Assembly (NCBI GenBank): GCA_023375785.1
Contig: SZWC01001521.1
Coordinates: 168,612 to 232,611 of the forward strand
Length of the DNA: 64,000 nt
From: Penium margaritaceum
Taxonomy: Eukaryota > Streptophyta > Zygnematophyceae > Desmidiales > Peniaceae
Direction: 5' to 3'
Part shown: positions 12,878-25,700 of the stretch, piece by piece
Position numbering within the stretch: position 1 is the first letter of the stretch
How the letters are laid out: every line of letters starts with the position of its first letter
Program-made: the position numbers and the translations under genes
Notes under the pieces: generated by a model
The model's input: the letters and a program-made list of their open reading frames with translations, nothing else
Databases searched by the model: none
Told to the model about the DNA's origin: nothing

Positions 12878-13919
12878 CGGTCAGGACAGGAAACAATGGT
12901 ATGGGAATATCGGTTCTCAACTACCAAGTACAACGACCGTCAGTCAATAGTAGCACGACATGGCTACCATGCACAATGACCTATCCCAGTAGGCATACAT
13001 CACTGCTCATGACCAAAGAAGTTTAGTGTGTGTGGTCAACGTTCACAACTCATAATACAAGTAAAAAAATGGGCAGAGGGAGAAACAATGGTTTGGGAAT
13101 ACTTGGTATCGACTAGCAAGTACAAAGACCTTCGATAAGTGGTGGCACGGTGTGGCTACCATGCACAATGACCAACCAAAGTGTTCTTGTGTCACTGAAT
13201 ATCATAAAAAGAGTTTCACTGTGTGTTGTCAACTTTCTTTCTTACGGCTGGTCAATCGGAGCAATGGTTGAGAGGTTATTGAAGCTCGAAGTTGCAAAAT
13301 TCGAAATTTTGTCTCGTCAATTTTTTATGAATAAACTAAATTTGTTATCATTCATAATTTTGAAAACTACCCTCTAATCTTACACCCCCTTATTTTATGC
13401 CCTTTACCCATGGGAACCCTTATAATGTCATTTGGACATAATATGAACACCATGCGAGTTGGCTTAGTGCTCATAGATTCTGGAGCGATAGGTCCTAGGT
13501 TTGAATCCTCGTACACACAATATAGAATAGGCTCGTGACCTGGGGGGGGGGGGGCGGCCGTGTTGTGATACCTCAACTGTACCTTCGAGCCTAAGCCATG
13601 GGGGGGGTAGGGGGGGTGTCATAATGCGGTCGCAAATCTGTCCTCCAGGTCGACCACGGAACATCCCTCTACGGGGGGTAGGAGAGAGTATTCCAGTGAA
13701 GGCACCTACGCGTAAGAAATTAGAAAAAACCGACTTGGTGTCAAAGGGAGAAACCTTTTGCTATTTATTGACTAGCAAGTGCAAATACTTTCAACAAGTA
13801 GTGGGACGGTGTGGCTACCATGCACAATGACCAACAAGATTAGGCATGTGCCACTTACCATGACCAAATAATTTTACTATGTGTGGTCAACGTTGACAAC
13901 CCATGATATGGGTCCCGAA
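12878..13919 (+). repeat. Enlarged-HOR cassette copy 2 (B'-X-insert-Y, ~1042 bp)
   Basis: Complete cassette. B' and X run to about 13236, the non-satellite insert from about 13237 to 13729, and monomer Y to 13919. The insert starts AT-rich, with TATGAATAAACTAAATTTG. It then carries the tRNA-like part, a 13-G run near 13542-13554, a second G-rich run near 13599-13617, and an A-rich end. Y is marked by ACCTTTTGCTATTTATTGAC and AATATGGGTCCCGAATTG-like sequence, and the array then rejoins B. Confidence 0.93.
13454..13518 (+). other. tRNA-like sequence, copy 2 (shortened)
   Basis: Same tRNA-like segment as the other five copies. It is six bases shorter between the A and B boxes, and its 3' end reads TACACAC, so the end pairing is weaker. 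The B-box match GGTTTGAATCC is kept. Confidence 0.45.
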
Positions 13920-16566
13920 TTGTCAGAGGGGGAAACAATGGGTTGGGAATACTAGATACCAACTACCAAGTACAACGACCTTCAGTCAGTAGTAGCACGG
14001 TGTGGCTACCATGCACAATGATGGACCAAAGTAGGCATATGTACTGCCTTTGACCAAAGAAATCCGCTGTGTGTGGTCAACTTTTACAACTCATAATGCG
14101 AGTCACAAATGGTCAGAGGGGGAAACAATGGTTTGGGAACACCAAGTATCACATAGCAAGCACAAGGGGCTTCAATACTCTAAGGCACGGTGTGTAGACC
14201 ATGCACGATGACCAACCAAAGTAGGCATATGTCACTGACCATGACCAAATAATGTCACTAAGTGTGGTAAACTTTGACAACTCATAACACGAGTCACAAA
14301 TGGTCAGGGTGGAAGAGAATGGTTTGTGCATACTAGTTATTGACTAGCAAGTACAAATACCTTCAATATGCAGTGGCACAATGTGGCTTCAATGCACAGT
14401 GACCAACCAAAGTATGCATATGTCACTAACCATGAAAAAAAAAATTCACTTCATGTGGTCAACGTTGAAAACGCATAACACGAGTCACAAATGGTCAGAG
14501 GGGAAAAGAATGGGTTGGGAACACTAGTTGTCAACTAGCAAGTACAAAGACCTTCAATAAGCAGTGGCACGGTATGGCTAGCGTGCACAGTGACCAACCA
14601 AAGGATACATACGTCACTGACTACGACCGAATAAGTCCACTATGTGTGGTCAACATTGACAACTCAGAACACGAGTCACAAATGATCAGAGGGATAGACA
14701 ATAGTTTGTGAAGCATATGTATTGACTAGAAAGGAAAAATAACTTCAATACGTAGTGGCACGGTGTGGCTAATGTGCAAACCAAACAACCAAATTAGGTA
14801 TATGGCACTGGTCATGACCAGAGAATTTCAATATGGGTGGTCAACGTTGACCAACCATAACACGAGTCGCAAACGGTCAGGAGAGGAAATAATGCTATGA
14901 GGATATCGGTTCTCAACTACCAAGTACAACGACCTTCAGTCAGTAGTAGCACGGTGTGGCTACCATGCACAATGACCGACCAAAGTAGGCATATGTACTG
15001 CCTTTGACCAAAGAAATCCGCTGTGTGTGGTCAACGTTGACAACTCATAATACGAGTCACAAATTGTCAGAGGGGGAAACAATGGTTTGGGAACACCAAG
15101 TATCACATAGCAAGCACAAGGGGCTTCAATACGCTGTGGCACGGTGTGGAGACCATGCACGATGACCAACCAAAGCAGGCACATGTCACTGACCATGACC
15201 AAATAATATCACTTAGTGTGGTAAACGTTGACAACTCACAACACGAGTCACAAATGGTCAGGATGGAAGGTTTGTGAATACTAGTTATCTACTAGCAAGT
15301 ACAAATACCTTCAATATGTAGTGGCACAATGTGGCTTCAATGCACAGTGACCAACCAAAGTATGCATATATCACTGACCATGACGAAAGAATTTCACTTC
15401 ATGTGGTCAGCGTTGAAAACGCATAACACGGGTCACAAATGGTCAGAGGGAGAGACAATGGTTTGGGAAGCTTATGCATTGACTAGGAAGGACAAGGAAC
15501 TTCAATACGTAGTGGTACGGTGTGGCTAATATGCACACCAAACAACCAAACTAAGCATATGTCACTGATCATGACCAGAGAATTTCAACATGGGTGCTCA
15601 ACGTTGACTAACCATAACACGAGTCACAAACGCTCAGGACAGGAAACAATGCTATGGGAATATCTGTTCTCAACTACCAAGTACAATGAACTTCAGTCAG
15701 CAGTAGCACGGTGTGGCTACCATGCACAATGACTAGCCAAATTAGGCATATGTCATGCCTTTGACCAAAGAAATCCGCTGTGTGTTGTCAACGTTGACAA
15801 CTCATACTGCGAGTCACAAATGTTCAGAGGGGGAAACAATGGGTTGAGAACACCAAGTATCAAATAGCAAGCACAAGGGGCTTCAATAGGCCGTGGCATG
15901 ATGACCAACCAAAAAAGGCATATGTCACTGCCCATGACCAAATAATGTCACTAAGTGTGGAAAACTTTGACAACTCACAACACGACTCACAAATGGTCAG
16001 GGTGGAAGGTAATGGTTTGTGAATACTAGTTATCGACTAGCAAGTACAAATACCTTCAATATGTAGTGGCACAATGCGGCTTCAATGCACAGTGACCAAC
16101 CAAAGTATGCATATGTCACTGACCATTAAGAAAGAATTTCACTTCATGCGGTCAACGTTGAAAACGCATAACACGAGTCACAAATGGTCAGAGGGGAAAA
16201 CAATGGGTTGAGAACATCAGTTATCAACTAGCAAGTACAAATACATTCAACAAGCAGTGGCACGGTATGGCTAGCGTGCACAGTGACCAATCAAAGGATG
16301 CATACGTCAAAGACTACGACCAAATAAGTCCACTATGTGTGGTCAACATTGACAACTCATAACACGAGTCACAAATGGTCAGAGGGAGAGACAATGATTT
16401 GGGAAGCCTATGTATTGACTAGAAAGGACAAAGAACTTCAATACGCAGTGGCACGGTGTGGCTAATATGCACACCAAACAACCAAACTAGGCATATGTCA
16501 CTGATCATGACCAGAGAATTTTAATATGGGTGGTCAACGTTGACCAACCATAACACGAGTCACAAA
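13920..16566. repeat. Satellite array block 3
   Basis: Begins in a monomer with a Y/E-like start and a B-type body, then follows normal order. Near 15440 a D monomer passes directly into A, so that unit lacks E and the A-to-A step (14769 to 15527) is only 758 bp. A second full HOR follows up to monomer A near 16461. No gene is seen. Confidence 0.95.
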
Positions 16567-17608
16567 CGGTCAGGAGTGGAAACAATGCTATGGGAATATC
16601 GGTTCTCAACTACCAAGAACAACGACCGTCAGTCAATAGTAGCACGGTGTGGCTACCATGCAAAATGACCTATCCAAGTAGGCATACATCACTGCTCATG
16701 ACCAAAGAAGTTTAGTGTGTGTGGTAAACGTTCACAACTCATAATACAAGTAAGAAATGGGCAGAGGGAGAAAGAATGGTTTGGGAATACTCGGTATCGA
16801 CTAGCAAGTACAAAGACCTCCAACAAGTGGTGGCACGGTGTATCTACCATGCACAATGACCAACCAAAGTATTATTGTGTCACTGAATATCATAAAAAGA
16901 GTTTCACCGTGTGTTGTCAACTTTCCTTCTTACGGCTGGTCAATCAGAGCAATGGTTGAGAGGTTATTCAAGCTCGAAGTTGCAAAATTCGAAATTTCCT
17001 CTGGGTGAAATTTTTATGAATAAACTAACTTTTTTATCATTCATAATATTGAAAACTACCCTCTAATCTTACACCCCCTTATTTTATGCCCTTTACCCAC
17101 AGGAACCCTTATAATGTCATTTGGACATCATATGAACACCATGCGAGTTGGCTTCGTGCTCATAGAGTTAGATTCCAGAGCGATAGGTCCTAGGTTTGAA
17201 TCCTCGTACGCGCAATATAGAATAGGCTCGCGACCTGGGGGGGTCGTCCGTGTTGTGATACCTCAACTCTACCTTGGAGCCTAAGCCGTGGGGGGATAGG
17301 GGGGGTGTCATAATGCGGTCGCAAATCTGTCCGCCAGGTCGTCCACGGAACATCCCTCTAGGGGGGGTGGGAGAGAGTATTCCAGTGAAGGCACCTACGC
17401 GTAACAAATAAAAAAAAACTGACCTGGTATCAAAGGGAGAAACCTTTTGCTATTTATTGACTAGCAAGTGCAAATACTTTCAACAAGTAGTGGGACGGTG
17501 TGGCTACCATGCACAATGACCAACAAGATTAGGCATGTGCCACTTACCATGATCAAATAATTTTACTATGTGTGGTCAACATTGACAACCCATAATATGG
17601 GTCCCAAA
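16567..17608 (+). repeat. Enlarged-HOR cassette copy 3 (B'-X-insert-Y, ~1042 bp)
   Basis: B' covers 16567-16757, partial X 16758-16920, the insert about 16921-17418, and Y 17419-17608. X is cut at GTCAAC in the dyad, where the insert begins. The insert ends in an A-run (17411-17418). Two G-rich stretches follow the tRNA-like part. Confidence 0.93.
17143..17213 (+). other. tRNA-like sequence, copy 3
   Basis: A 71-nt stretch from GCGAGTT to TACGCGC with a B-box match at 17193-17203. The T arm CTAGG/CCTCG pairs at 4 of 5 positions around the loop TTTGAAT, and the ends pair at 5 of 7. Counted from here to the A-run, a SINE of about 275 bp would be possible, but I see no target-site duplication. 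Confidence 0.5.
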
Positions 17609-20600
17609 TTGTCAGAGGGGGAAACAATGCGTTTAGAATACTAGATACCAACCACCAAGTACAACGACCTTCAGTCAGTAGTAGCACGGTGTGGCTACCA
17701 TGCACAATGACCGACCAAAGTAGGCATATGTACTGCCTTTGACGAAAGAAATCCGCTGTGTGTGGTGAACGTTTACAACTCATAATACGAGTCACAAATG
17801 GTCAGGGGGGGAAACAATGGTTTGGGAACACCATGTATCACATAGCAAGCACAAGGGGCTTCAATGCGTTGTGGCACAGTGTTGAGACCATGCACGATGA
17901 CCAACCAAAGTAGGCATATGTCACTGACCATGACCAAATAATGTCACTAAGTGTGGTAAACTTGAACAACTCACAACACGACTCACAAATGGTCAGGGTG
18001 GAAGGTAATGGTTTGTGAATACTAGTTATCAACTAGCAAGTACAAATACCTTCAATATGTAGTGGCACAATGTGGCTTCAATGCACAGTGACCAACCAAA
18101 GTATGCATATGTCACTGACCATGACGAAATAATTTCACTTCATGTGGTCAACGTTGAAAACGAATAACACGAGTCACAAATGGTCAGAGGGGAAAACAAT
18201 GGGTTGGGAACACTAGTTATCAACTAGCAAGTACAAAGTCCTTCAACAAGCAGTGGCACGGTATGGGTAGCGTGCACAGTGACCAACCAAAGGATGCATA
18301 CGTCACTAACTACGACCGAATAAGTCCACTATGTGTGGTCAACATTGACAACTCATAACACAAGTCACAAATGGTTAGAGGGAGAGACAATGGTTTGGGA
18401 AGCCTATGTATTGACTAGAAAGGACAAAGATCTTCAATACGTAGTGGCACGGTGTGGCTAATATGCGCACCAAACAACCAAACTATGCATACGTCACTGA
18501 TCATGACCAGAGAATTTCAATATGGGTGGTCAACGTTGACCAACCATAACACGAGTCACAAACGGTGAGGACAGGAAACAATGCTATGGGAATATCCGTT
18601 CTCAACTACCAAGTACAACGACCTTCAGTCAGTAGTAGCACGGTGTGGCTACCATGCACAATGACCGACCAAAGTAGGCATATGTACTGCCTTTGACCAA
18701 AGAAATCCGCTGTGTGTTGTCAACGTTGACAACTCAAAATATGACTCATAAATGGTCAGAAGGGGAAACAATGGTTTGAGAACACCAAGTATCAAATAGC
18801 AAGCACAAGGGGCTTCAATACGATGTGGCACGGTTTGGAGACCATGCACGATGACCAACCAAAGTAGGCATATGTCACTGACCATCAGCAAATAATGTCA
18901 CTAAGTGTGGTAAATTTTGACAACTCATAACACGACTCACAAATGGTCAGGTTGGAAGATAATGGTTTGTGCATACTAGTTATTGACTAGCAAGTACAAA
19001 CACCTTCAATATGCAGTGGCACAATGTGGATTCAATGCACAGTGACCAACCAAAGTATGCATATGTCACTAACCATAACCAACAAATTTCACTTCACGTG
19101 GTCAGCGTTGAAAACGCATAACACGAGTCACAAATGGTCAGAGGTGAAAACAATGGGTTGGAAACACTAGTTATAAACTAGCAAGTACAAAGACCTTCAA
19201 CAAGCAGTGGCACGGTATGGCTAGCGTGCACAGTGACCAACCAAAGGATGCATACATCACTGACTACGACCGAATAAGTCCACTATGTGTGGTCAACATT
19301 GACAACTCATAACACGAGTCACAAATGGTCAGAGGGAGAGACAATGGTGTGGGAAGCCTATGTATTGACTAAAAAGGACAAATAACTTCAATATATAGTG
19401 GCACGGTGTGGCTAATATGCAGACCAAACAACCAAACTAGGTATATGTCACTGATCATGACCAGAGAATTTCAATATGGGTGGTCAACGTTGACCAACCA
19501 TAACACGAGTCACAAACGTTCAGGAGAGGAAACAATGCCATGGGAATATCAGTTCTCAACTACCAAGTACAACGACCTTCAGTCAGTAGTAGCACGGTGT
19601 GGCTACCATGCACAATGACCAGCCAAAGTAGGCATATGTACTGCCTTTGACCAAAGAAATCCGCTGTGTGTGGTCAAAGGTTACAACTCATAATATGAGT
19701 CACAATTGGTCCGAGGGGGAAACAATGGTTTGGGAACACCAAGTATCACATAGCAAGAACAAGGGGCTTCAATACGTTGTGGCACGGTGTAGAGACCATG
19801 CACGATGACCAACCAAATGAGGCATATGTCACTGACCATGACCAAATAATGTCACTAAGTGTGGTAAACTTTGACAACTCACAACACGACTCACAAATGG
19901 TCAGGGTGGAAGGTAGTGGTTTGTGAATACTAGTTAGCGACTAGCGAGAACAAATACCTTCAATATGTAGTGGCACAATGTGGCTTCAATGCATAGTGAC
20001 CAACCAAAGTATGCATGTCACTGACCATGACGAAAGAATTTCACTTCATGTGGTCAACGTTGAAAATGCATAACACAAGTCACAAATGGTCAGAGGGGAA
20101 AACAATGGGTTGGGAACACTAGTTATCAACTAGCAAGTACAAAGACCTTCAACAAGCAGTGGCACGATATGGCTTGCGTGCACAGTGACCAACCAAAGGA
20201 TGCATACGTCACTGACTACAACCGAATAAGTCCACTATGTGTGGTCAACATTGACAACTCATAACACGAGTCACAAATGGTCAGAGGGATAGACAATGGT
20301 TTGGGAAGCCTATGTATTGTCAAGAAAGGACAAAGAACTTCAATACATAGTGGCACGGTGTGGCTAATATGCACACCAAACAACCAAACTAGGCATATGT
20401 CACTGATCATGACCAGAGAATTTCAATATGGGTGGTCAACGTTGACCAACCATAACACGAGTCACAAATGGTCAGAGGGATAGACAATGGTTTGGGAAGC
20501 CTATGTATTGTCAAGAAAGGACAAAGAACTTCAATACATAGTGGCACGGTGTGGCTAATATGCACACCAAACAACCAAACTAGGCATATGTCACTGATCA

Positions 20601-20787
20601 TGACCAGAGAATTTCAATATGGGTGGTCAACGTTGACCAACCAAAACACGAGTCACAAATGGTCAGGGGAGGAAACAATGCTATGGGAATATCGGTTCTC
20701 AACTACCAAGTATAATGACCTTCAGTCAGTAGTAGCACGGTGTGGCTACCATGCACAATGACCGACCAAAGTAGGCATATGTACTGC
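17609..20787. repeat. Satellite array block 4, ending at the Gypsy-like insertion
   Basis: About three HOR units, with A landmarks near 18459, 19413, 20367 and 20558. The last step is only 191 bp because monomer A is duplicated. The block stops inside monomer B, after GCATATGTACTGC, where GC-rich non-satellite sequence begins. Confidence 0.96.
20278..20659 (+). repeat. Tandem duplication of monomer A (2 x 191 bp)
   Basis: Copies 20278-20468 and 20469-20659 differ at one base that I can find, near the end (CCATAACACG against CCAAAACACG). They share private variants such as GGGATAGACAATGG and TGTATTGTCAAG. The duplication lies about 130 bp from the Gypsy-like boundary and is very recent. Confidence 0.93.
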
Positions 20788-21868
20788 TGTCAGGCGGAGA
20801 TCCACCGCATCTCTGCGGGGAAGAAGGTGGATCCGCAGAAGGAAGTCGCCGCGACCCACAAGTCCGCGGAAAGAGGTGGCCGCGACCACAGATCCACGGA
20901 GGAGGATGGAGGGGAGGCCGCGGAGCACCGGAGGACGCGCAAGGGATGCTGGCTCCCGCAATGAGGTTGCGGTAGAGCGTGGGGTGGTGCGGAATCCAGT
21001 GGTGGTTGAGGAGGACAGGCGGGAAAAGTTGCTGCCTGGGAACAAACAATCAACGGCCGCTCCTCTACGGCTATTTGAAGCGCTTGTCGCGGAGGAGGCG
21101 AAAAGAGGTGGGATAGGCAGGGATGAGAGTCCGCGTTGGAAAGAGAACATGTGCCGAGCCGCGGAGAGGTGGGAGTGAAGCAGGAGCGTTGGACGTGCAA
21201 GACATCCGCCGGCGGAACCGGATGTCAGGAAGAGGGCGGCAGGAGCTCGGCCAATGAGAGTCCAGGGTTGGCAGCGGTGATCAAGGAGGAGGGCCGGGAA
21301 GACGCACCGTGCGAAGACGAAGATTCAAGGAAGAACACAAGACCGCGCGCACCCAAGCCGCGGAGTGAAGGAAGAAGGAGTAGTAGGGCAGTGAGATGTA
21401 GAAGAAGTAGACTGTTGTGTGATCGAGGACAAGACCCGCGGTGCGCGTAACGCACCGCGCGGAGTCCGAAGTAGAGGAAAGAGTGTTGTAGGAGGAAGAC
21501 TTAGAGAGCTAGGTTTGGTGATTATAAAGTAGCTGTGCAGCAGAGGAACCAGTATAATGTGATCTTGATCTGATCTTGTACTATCTGACTTGATGCAAGT
21601 GTCAGTTCCCGTTGAAAGACTCAAGTCCTGACTCATTCAGATCCAGACTGCTGCCTCATGTATCATTGATCCGTGCATTTATCAATCAAGTTCCTATCTC
21701 CACTCCCGCTTCCTATCTGAGATCCGCCCCCGTCTAGGGACCAGGAAGAGTGCTCTCTGCAGAGGCATTCCGCGGAGGACGAAATCTTCTCCTCTGAGTG
21801 TGTGCATGTCCTACTGGTCGCTCCACTTCTGATCTTGGCTCCAACAAGGATTCCGCTAGGAACTGTCA
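20788..21868 (+). mobile_element. Possible 5' LTR and leader of the Gypsy-like element
   Basis: Begins TGTCAGGCGG at the satellite junction and could end near CTGTCA at 21862-21868, giving an LTR of about 1.08 kb. It contains a TATA-like motif followed by a pyrimidine-rich stretch, as expected of a U3-R-U5 layout. No matching copy lies at the other end of the element, and I cannot recognise a primer-binding site just downstream, so both the LTR assignment and its right edge are tentative. Confidence 0.4.
21523..21529 (+). promoter_or_regulatory. TATA-like motif in the possible LTR
   Basis: TATAAAG lies about 735 bp inside the element start, in a locally AT-richer part of GC-rich sequence, and upstream of the gag region. 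It would fit a pol II promoter in the LTR. Position and motif are the only evidence. Confidence 0.35.
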
Positions 21869-22229
21869 CCACCAAGGAACGCAAGTAGGGTGAAGGGTGT
21901 TGCCGGCAACGTCGCGGTCTTGCGCACGGCCACGGAACGGGATTCCGTGGGCAGAGGAGTCAGAGGCCACGAAGTGGCAGACTCTCGTGCCGGCAAGGGG
22001 TGACCCACGGAGCACTACCCACGCGCGGGGTCCTGCTGGTGGGAGGCATCCGCGGAAGACCAGGAGAAGCAGCGGAAGACCAGTGAACAAGTGCACCACG
22101 GAACCGCGGAATGGCAAAAACGCGGAGCAGACCCGGCGGAGAACAAGAGAGCACGGAAGGAGAGCATTGCATGGCCAAATTGGGGGTATTAGTGTCATGG
22201 TGCGGTGAGCGTGGACAGTTCCCTGCTCT

Positions 22230-24380
22230 TTGTCTAGCGGAACTACACGCGACCTTCAGATTCAGTCATACATGTCGGCAGCCAGCTTCGTGCATCATGA
22301 TACGCGGAGACGGCACCAGCAGCATCCACAACAAACTTCTGTATGCCACTTCCTGCCGCGGCGTGCGGCCACACAGGTGGACAGTAGAGACACCTCCCCC
22401 ACGCCCTCTCGCACGCCCGTCAATTCGTCGCTAGGCGCGGATCTACTGGTGCAGCACCGAAGAGTCACCGAGTGGCTGGAACAGCTACACTGGCGGCACA
22501 TCATGGATGCGTTGGAGGACTGTGTAGAGGTGGAAAGCGTACACAGCAAAGATGTGCGCGGACCCCACCAGCTCCAGGCCAACGTCTCTATGGAGCAGCG
22601 GTGGTTTTCCAATGTGCCACCGCCAGCAGACGGACTCTCCGAGAGCGGGAAGCCCGTGGCATACCAAGGATCAGTCTAACAGCGGCGCAACGGAAGACAA
22701 CCGCCACGGGTAGAAGAGGAGGACTACCTGCACTCCGCGCCCCTAGTAGGGTTGGAAACCTCTCCGGCTCCATATGTCTCCAGGATGCCAACCATGGAGG
22801 GTGCCCACCGCCACCAACCGCAGCTGGGGTGCATGCCGGCGGAACGCTCACCTTCAGTAAGGGGAACAAGGGGGGTGAGGCAGCCGTCGCAGGGAGTATT
22901 CACCGAACGGTTGGGCATGCCACCTGCCATGCTAGAAGCGGAGCAGCAGCCCTACCCACAAGCAGCGGAACGGTCAGCATAGGGATAGGCAGTTGGCGCA
23001 GGGCCGCCCACCATGACGGAAGAAATATCTCTCCAGGTGAATCCGCGATCAAACATGGTGAACACCCAAGTGGCACCAAGTGTAAGGGCAACGGCGAGTC
23101 AAAACCCACAATTCACGGGATGGCAAGGAACACCGCCATTGGAACAGAGAGAGGTGATGGTGCACCAACCTCTTCTGGTTCTGCAGTCACTGCAAGCAAC
23201 ACAGCAGCCACTTACAGGGCCCCAGCGTCACCCCCACCCAGGACTGCCTGGGACTCTGCCGCAAGCGGGGCCTAAAACAACCTCCTGTGCCACAGCCCCG
23301 CCGAGCTGGATGATGATGGGCCCGTGGGCCACGTCCTCCGCGGCAGGAGTAACATAGCAGGCCCCTATGCAGCACACACCGTCGCAACCACCGCCAGCCC
23401 CCATGGTGGCGCAGCTGATGCCCGTGATGGTTGGACACCCGGTCTATTATCAGCAGCCGATGGGCACCGCGCCAGCTGGAGTCGCGGTTCACGCACCACC
23501 ACCTACCAGCCAGGTGCAGACGAGTGTGCCCCACTCCGCGTATCCTGCGTCCCCGCCGATCCCAGGAGCCACTGTGACCCCTGCAGTACCTACTACCACC
23601 CCGCTCTACCACTCTGCAGTGTCACACCCTCCACCGCAGGGCTATTGGCTGCCAGGACCTACAGCCTCTGCCGCACCGAGCACCCAGACACCGCCCCCAG
23701 GGACTACATTTTATTCCGCACCCTACGCGACGCAAGCAACCACTGCAACTCACTACTATACCCTCCGACAACAGCACCAATGAGAAGCCCCACACCAGCA
23801 CCCCAAGAGCAGCCACAAACTAGCCACGTAGGCTATTCGGCGGCTGCGGCCTCGTACCCACACCCCGCAGTGACATCTATGGCTAATCGGAACACCGTGC
23901 CCCAGTTGCAGTACGTGCGCGCGGAACCATCCAATATTCCATGGCTGGACATCTTCAAGGGAACCCCTGAGGAGGACCCGTGGACCTTGTTGAAGCAGAT
24001 CACCATATATGCCAGCATAGGGCGAATCCCACCTGATCTTTGTTTGGCCACTACGAGGCTCCATCTGCAGGGTGTAGCGGAGGACTGGTACAATGTGCGA
24101 GCGCCGTTCAGCTCCTTCGAGGATTTTGGCAACGCGCTGATCGAGCATTTCAAGCGGCTGACCAAGGAAGAGGCACTCCGCAAGATTGAAAAGGAAGTCA
24201 TGCGGAAGGATGCCGACATTCGCAGGTTTTTGGATCAGTTCCTCACTTGGGCATCAGTCGCAAAGAGCCCTCGAGGGGAAGGACTGTCGCTGTGGGTCCT
24301 ACTGCAGAATCTCATCCGCGTACTCCCCAATGAGATCAGCAGTCTGATCATCCCCGAGCGCTACCAGTCCCTGTAGGATG
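22230..24380 (+). CDS. gag: gag region of the Gypsy-like fossil
   Basis: The region has a Pro/Thr/Gln-rich, low-complexity first part and a structured part from about 23930 to 24370. The structured part resembles the retrotransposon gag (capsid) family: WLDIFKG, then DPWTLLKQI, RLHLQGVAEDWYN, FEDFGNALIEHFK and a basic helix KIEKEVMRK. In Gypsy elements this protein forms the particle that packages the RNA. The tryptophan before the tyrosine and the spacing to the FEDF block are typical. Protease and polymerase domains follow downstream on the same strand. The fossil is broken here, so no single protein is proposed. Confidence 0.75.
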
Positions 24381-24496
24381 CGGTGCAGGACGCCACGGTA
24401 ATTTCTACGCGGCAGCGATCTATGCGGCAGCATCAAGGCGGAGACTCGCACACTCCGGCACCAAAGACACAGGCCTCTCAACCTAAGCCAAAGGCG

Positions 24497-24538
24497 TGTT
24501 ACACCTGCCATAGTTTGGAGCATATTGCTCGAGATTGC
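24497..24538 (+). CDS. CCHC zinc knuckle of gag
   Basis: The 14-residue motif CYTCHSLEHIARDC fits C-X2-C-X4-H-X4-C exactly. This is the nucleic-acid-binding knuckle at the end of retroviral and retrotransposon nucleocapsids. It lies just after the capsid-like part and before the protease, where Gypsy elements carry it. Confidence 0.9.
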
Positions 24539-25369
24539 CCGCGCAAATGACAGGGTGCTCCGCGCACCGACCCCATGCAGCAGGATCCCATGGTGTAGTA
24601 GTGGCAGCGGTACTATAATCAACCATGGCAGGCCCAGCAGCATCAGCAGCAGACGCAAGCTGGGCGATAGGCACCGGATCATCAACCCCAAGGTGCCCCA
24701 GGCGGACAAGGCATTCTGCCCAACCCACAGGCATCCGTGAACTCTGCGAGCGGAGCCCGTAACGTCAAAATGGGGCTTCTGATGACAGAGGACGAGACCA
24801 CAGAGGTGCCTCCCACTACCGAAGAGACGACTCTCATCGCACGAGCCCAAGAACTGGGCCTGCGCGGATGGGATCTATAGATGGCAGCCAGGGTACAGCA
24901 GGACCTGAGGCGCAAAGCAGAGGCCGCGGATGAGCGATTCCAGTAGGAAGTTGTCAATCATACCGTCGTGCCAGATAAACAACGACAGGTGAAACCACCA
25001 CTCCCGGTGGAGAAGCAACCTGCCCCATCTTCGCAGACGCCCAACATAGCTCCAGCAGTCGCGGAGAGAAGCACTGACCCCGTCCAACGCCTCTTTACCA
25101 CCCCCATTGCGGAAGTCAATTTCTTTGAGTTCCTCTGCATTCATCCCGAGATTGCACCGCGCCTAATGGAAGAGTTTACCAGGGCCAATCAACGCCTCCA
25201 AGCTGTGGGCATCTCCCTCAACTGTACCACGCCTACACCCGGCACACAGAACACCCGCCGTGCGGTACCCGAGACGTCATTGGCACTGAGTCTCGCGGAA
25301 GGAGAGTGGGGATGGGCACCACAGCCCTTGGAACCACCGCGATGGGACGACAATCACTACGAGGTCGCC

Positions 25370-25700
25370 TGCTGTGTGGTTTGGATCTGTGGACGGAAGT
25401 TCCTAGCCATCATTGACACGGGAGCCACTCACACCACTGTGGCGTTCTGCGTCCTCCTGGTGGTCGGATGGGCAGACCGCATCCTCCCCACGCGCCGCCT
25501 TTTCACCAACTCGGCGGGCGGAATGGACTATGGAGACGGGGAAGTTCACGGCCTTCCCATGCAGGTGGGATCCCTTCATGAACCGGTGAACGTCCAGGTT
25601 ACGCGAGCCCGAACGTATGACGTGCTCTTGGGCATGGATTACTTGGTGCCGCGGCAGGCCAACCTTCTCTTCTCCCTTGGAATCATGCAACTCAGCTCTG
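25370..25700 (+). CDS. Retropepsin-type aspartic protease domain
   Basis: The block WICGRKFLAIIDTGATHTT holds the DTGA active-site signature of retroviral-type proteases. The later RTYDVLLGMDYL stretch is the usual hydrophobic-DxLLGxD block near the end of the domain. The protease would cut the polyprotein during particle maturation. It lies between the zinc knuckle and the reverse transcriptase, as in the Metaviridae. Similar blocks recur near 28100-28440. Confidence 0.88.

Noticed and set aside
13367-13664. Minus-strand frames over the tRNA-like and G-rich insert, with proline runs and an EDSNLGPIAPES-like string.
   Set aside because: The proline runs are the complement of the G-tracts, and the conserved-looking string is the complement of the tRNA-like segment. 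Similarity hits to such strings would reflect tRNA/SINE-like DNA, not a protein family.
17143-17213. A functional tRNA gene.
   Set aside because: The A and B boxes and overall length fit, but the D and anticodon arms do not pair well and the acceptor ends pair at only 5 of 7 positions. A decayed tRNA or SINE head is the safer call.
20726-21636. Overlapping open frames on both strands in the leader or LTR-like region.
   Set aside because: The sequence is GC-rich, so long open frames arise by chance. The frames overlap on both strands, are Arg/Ser/Pro-rich and match no domain I know.
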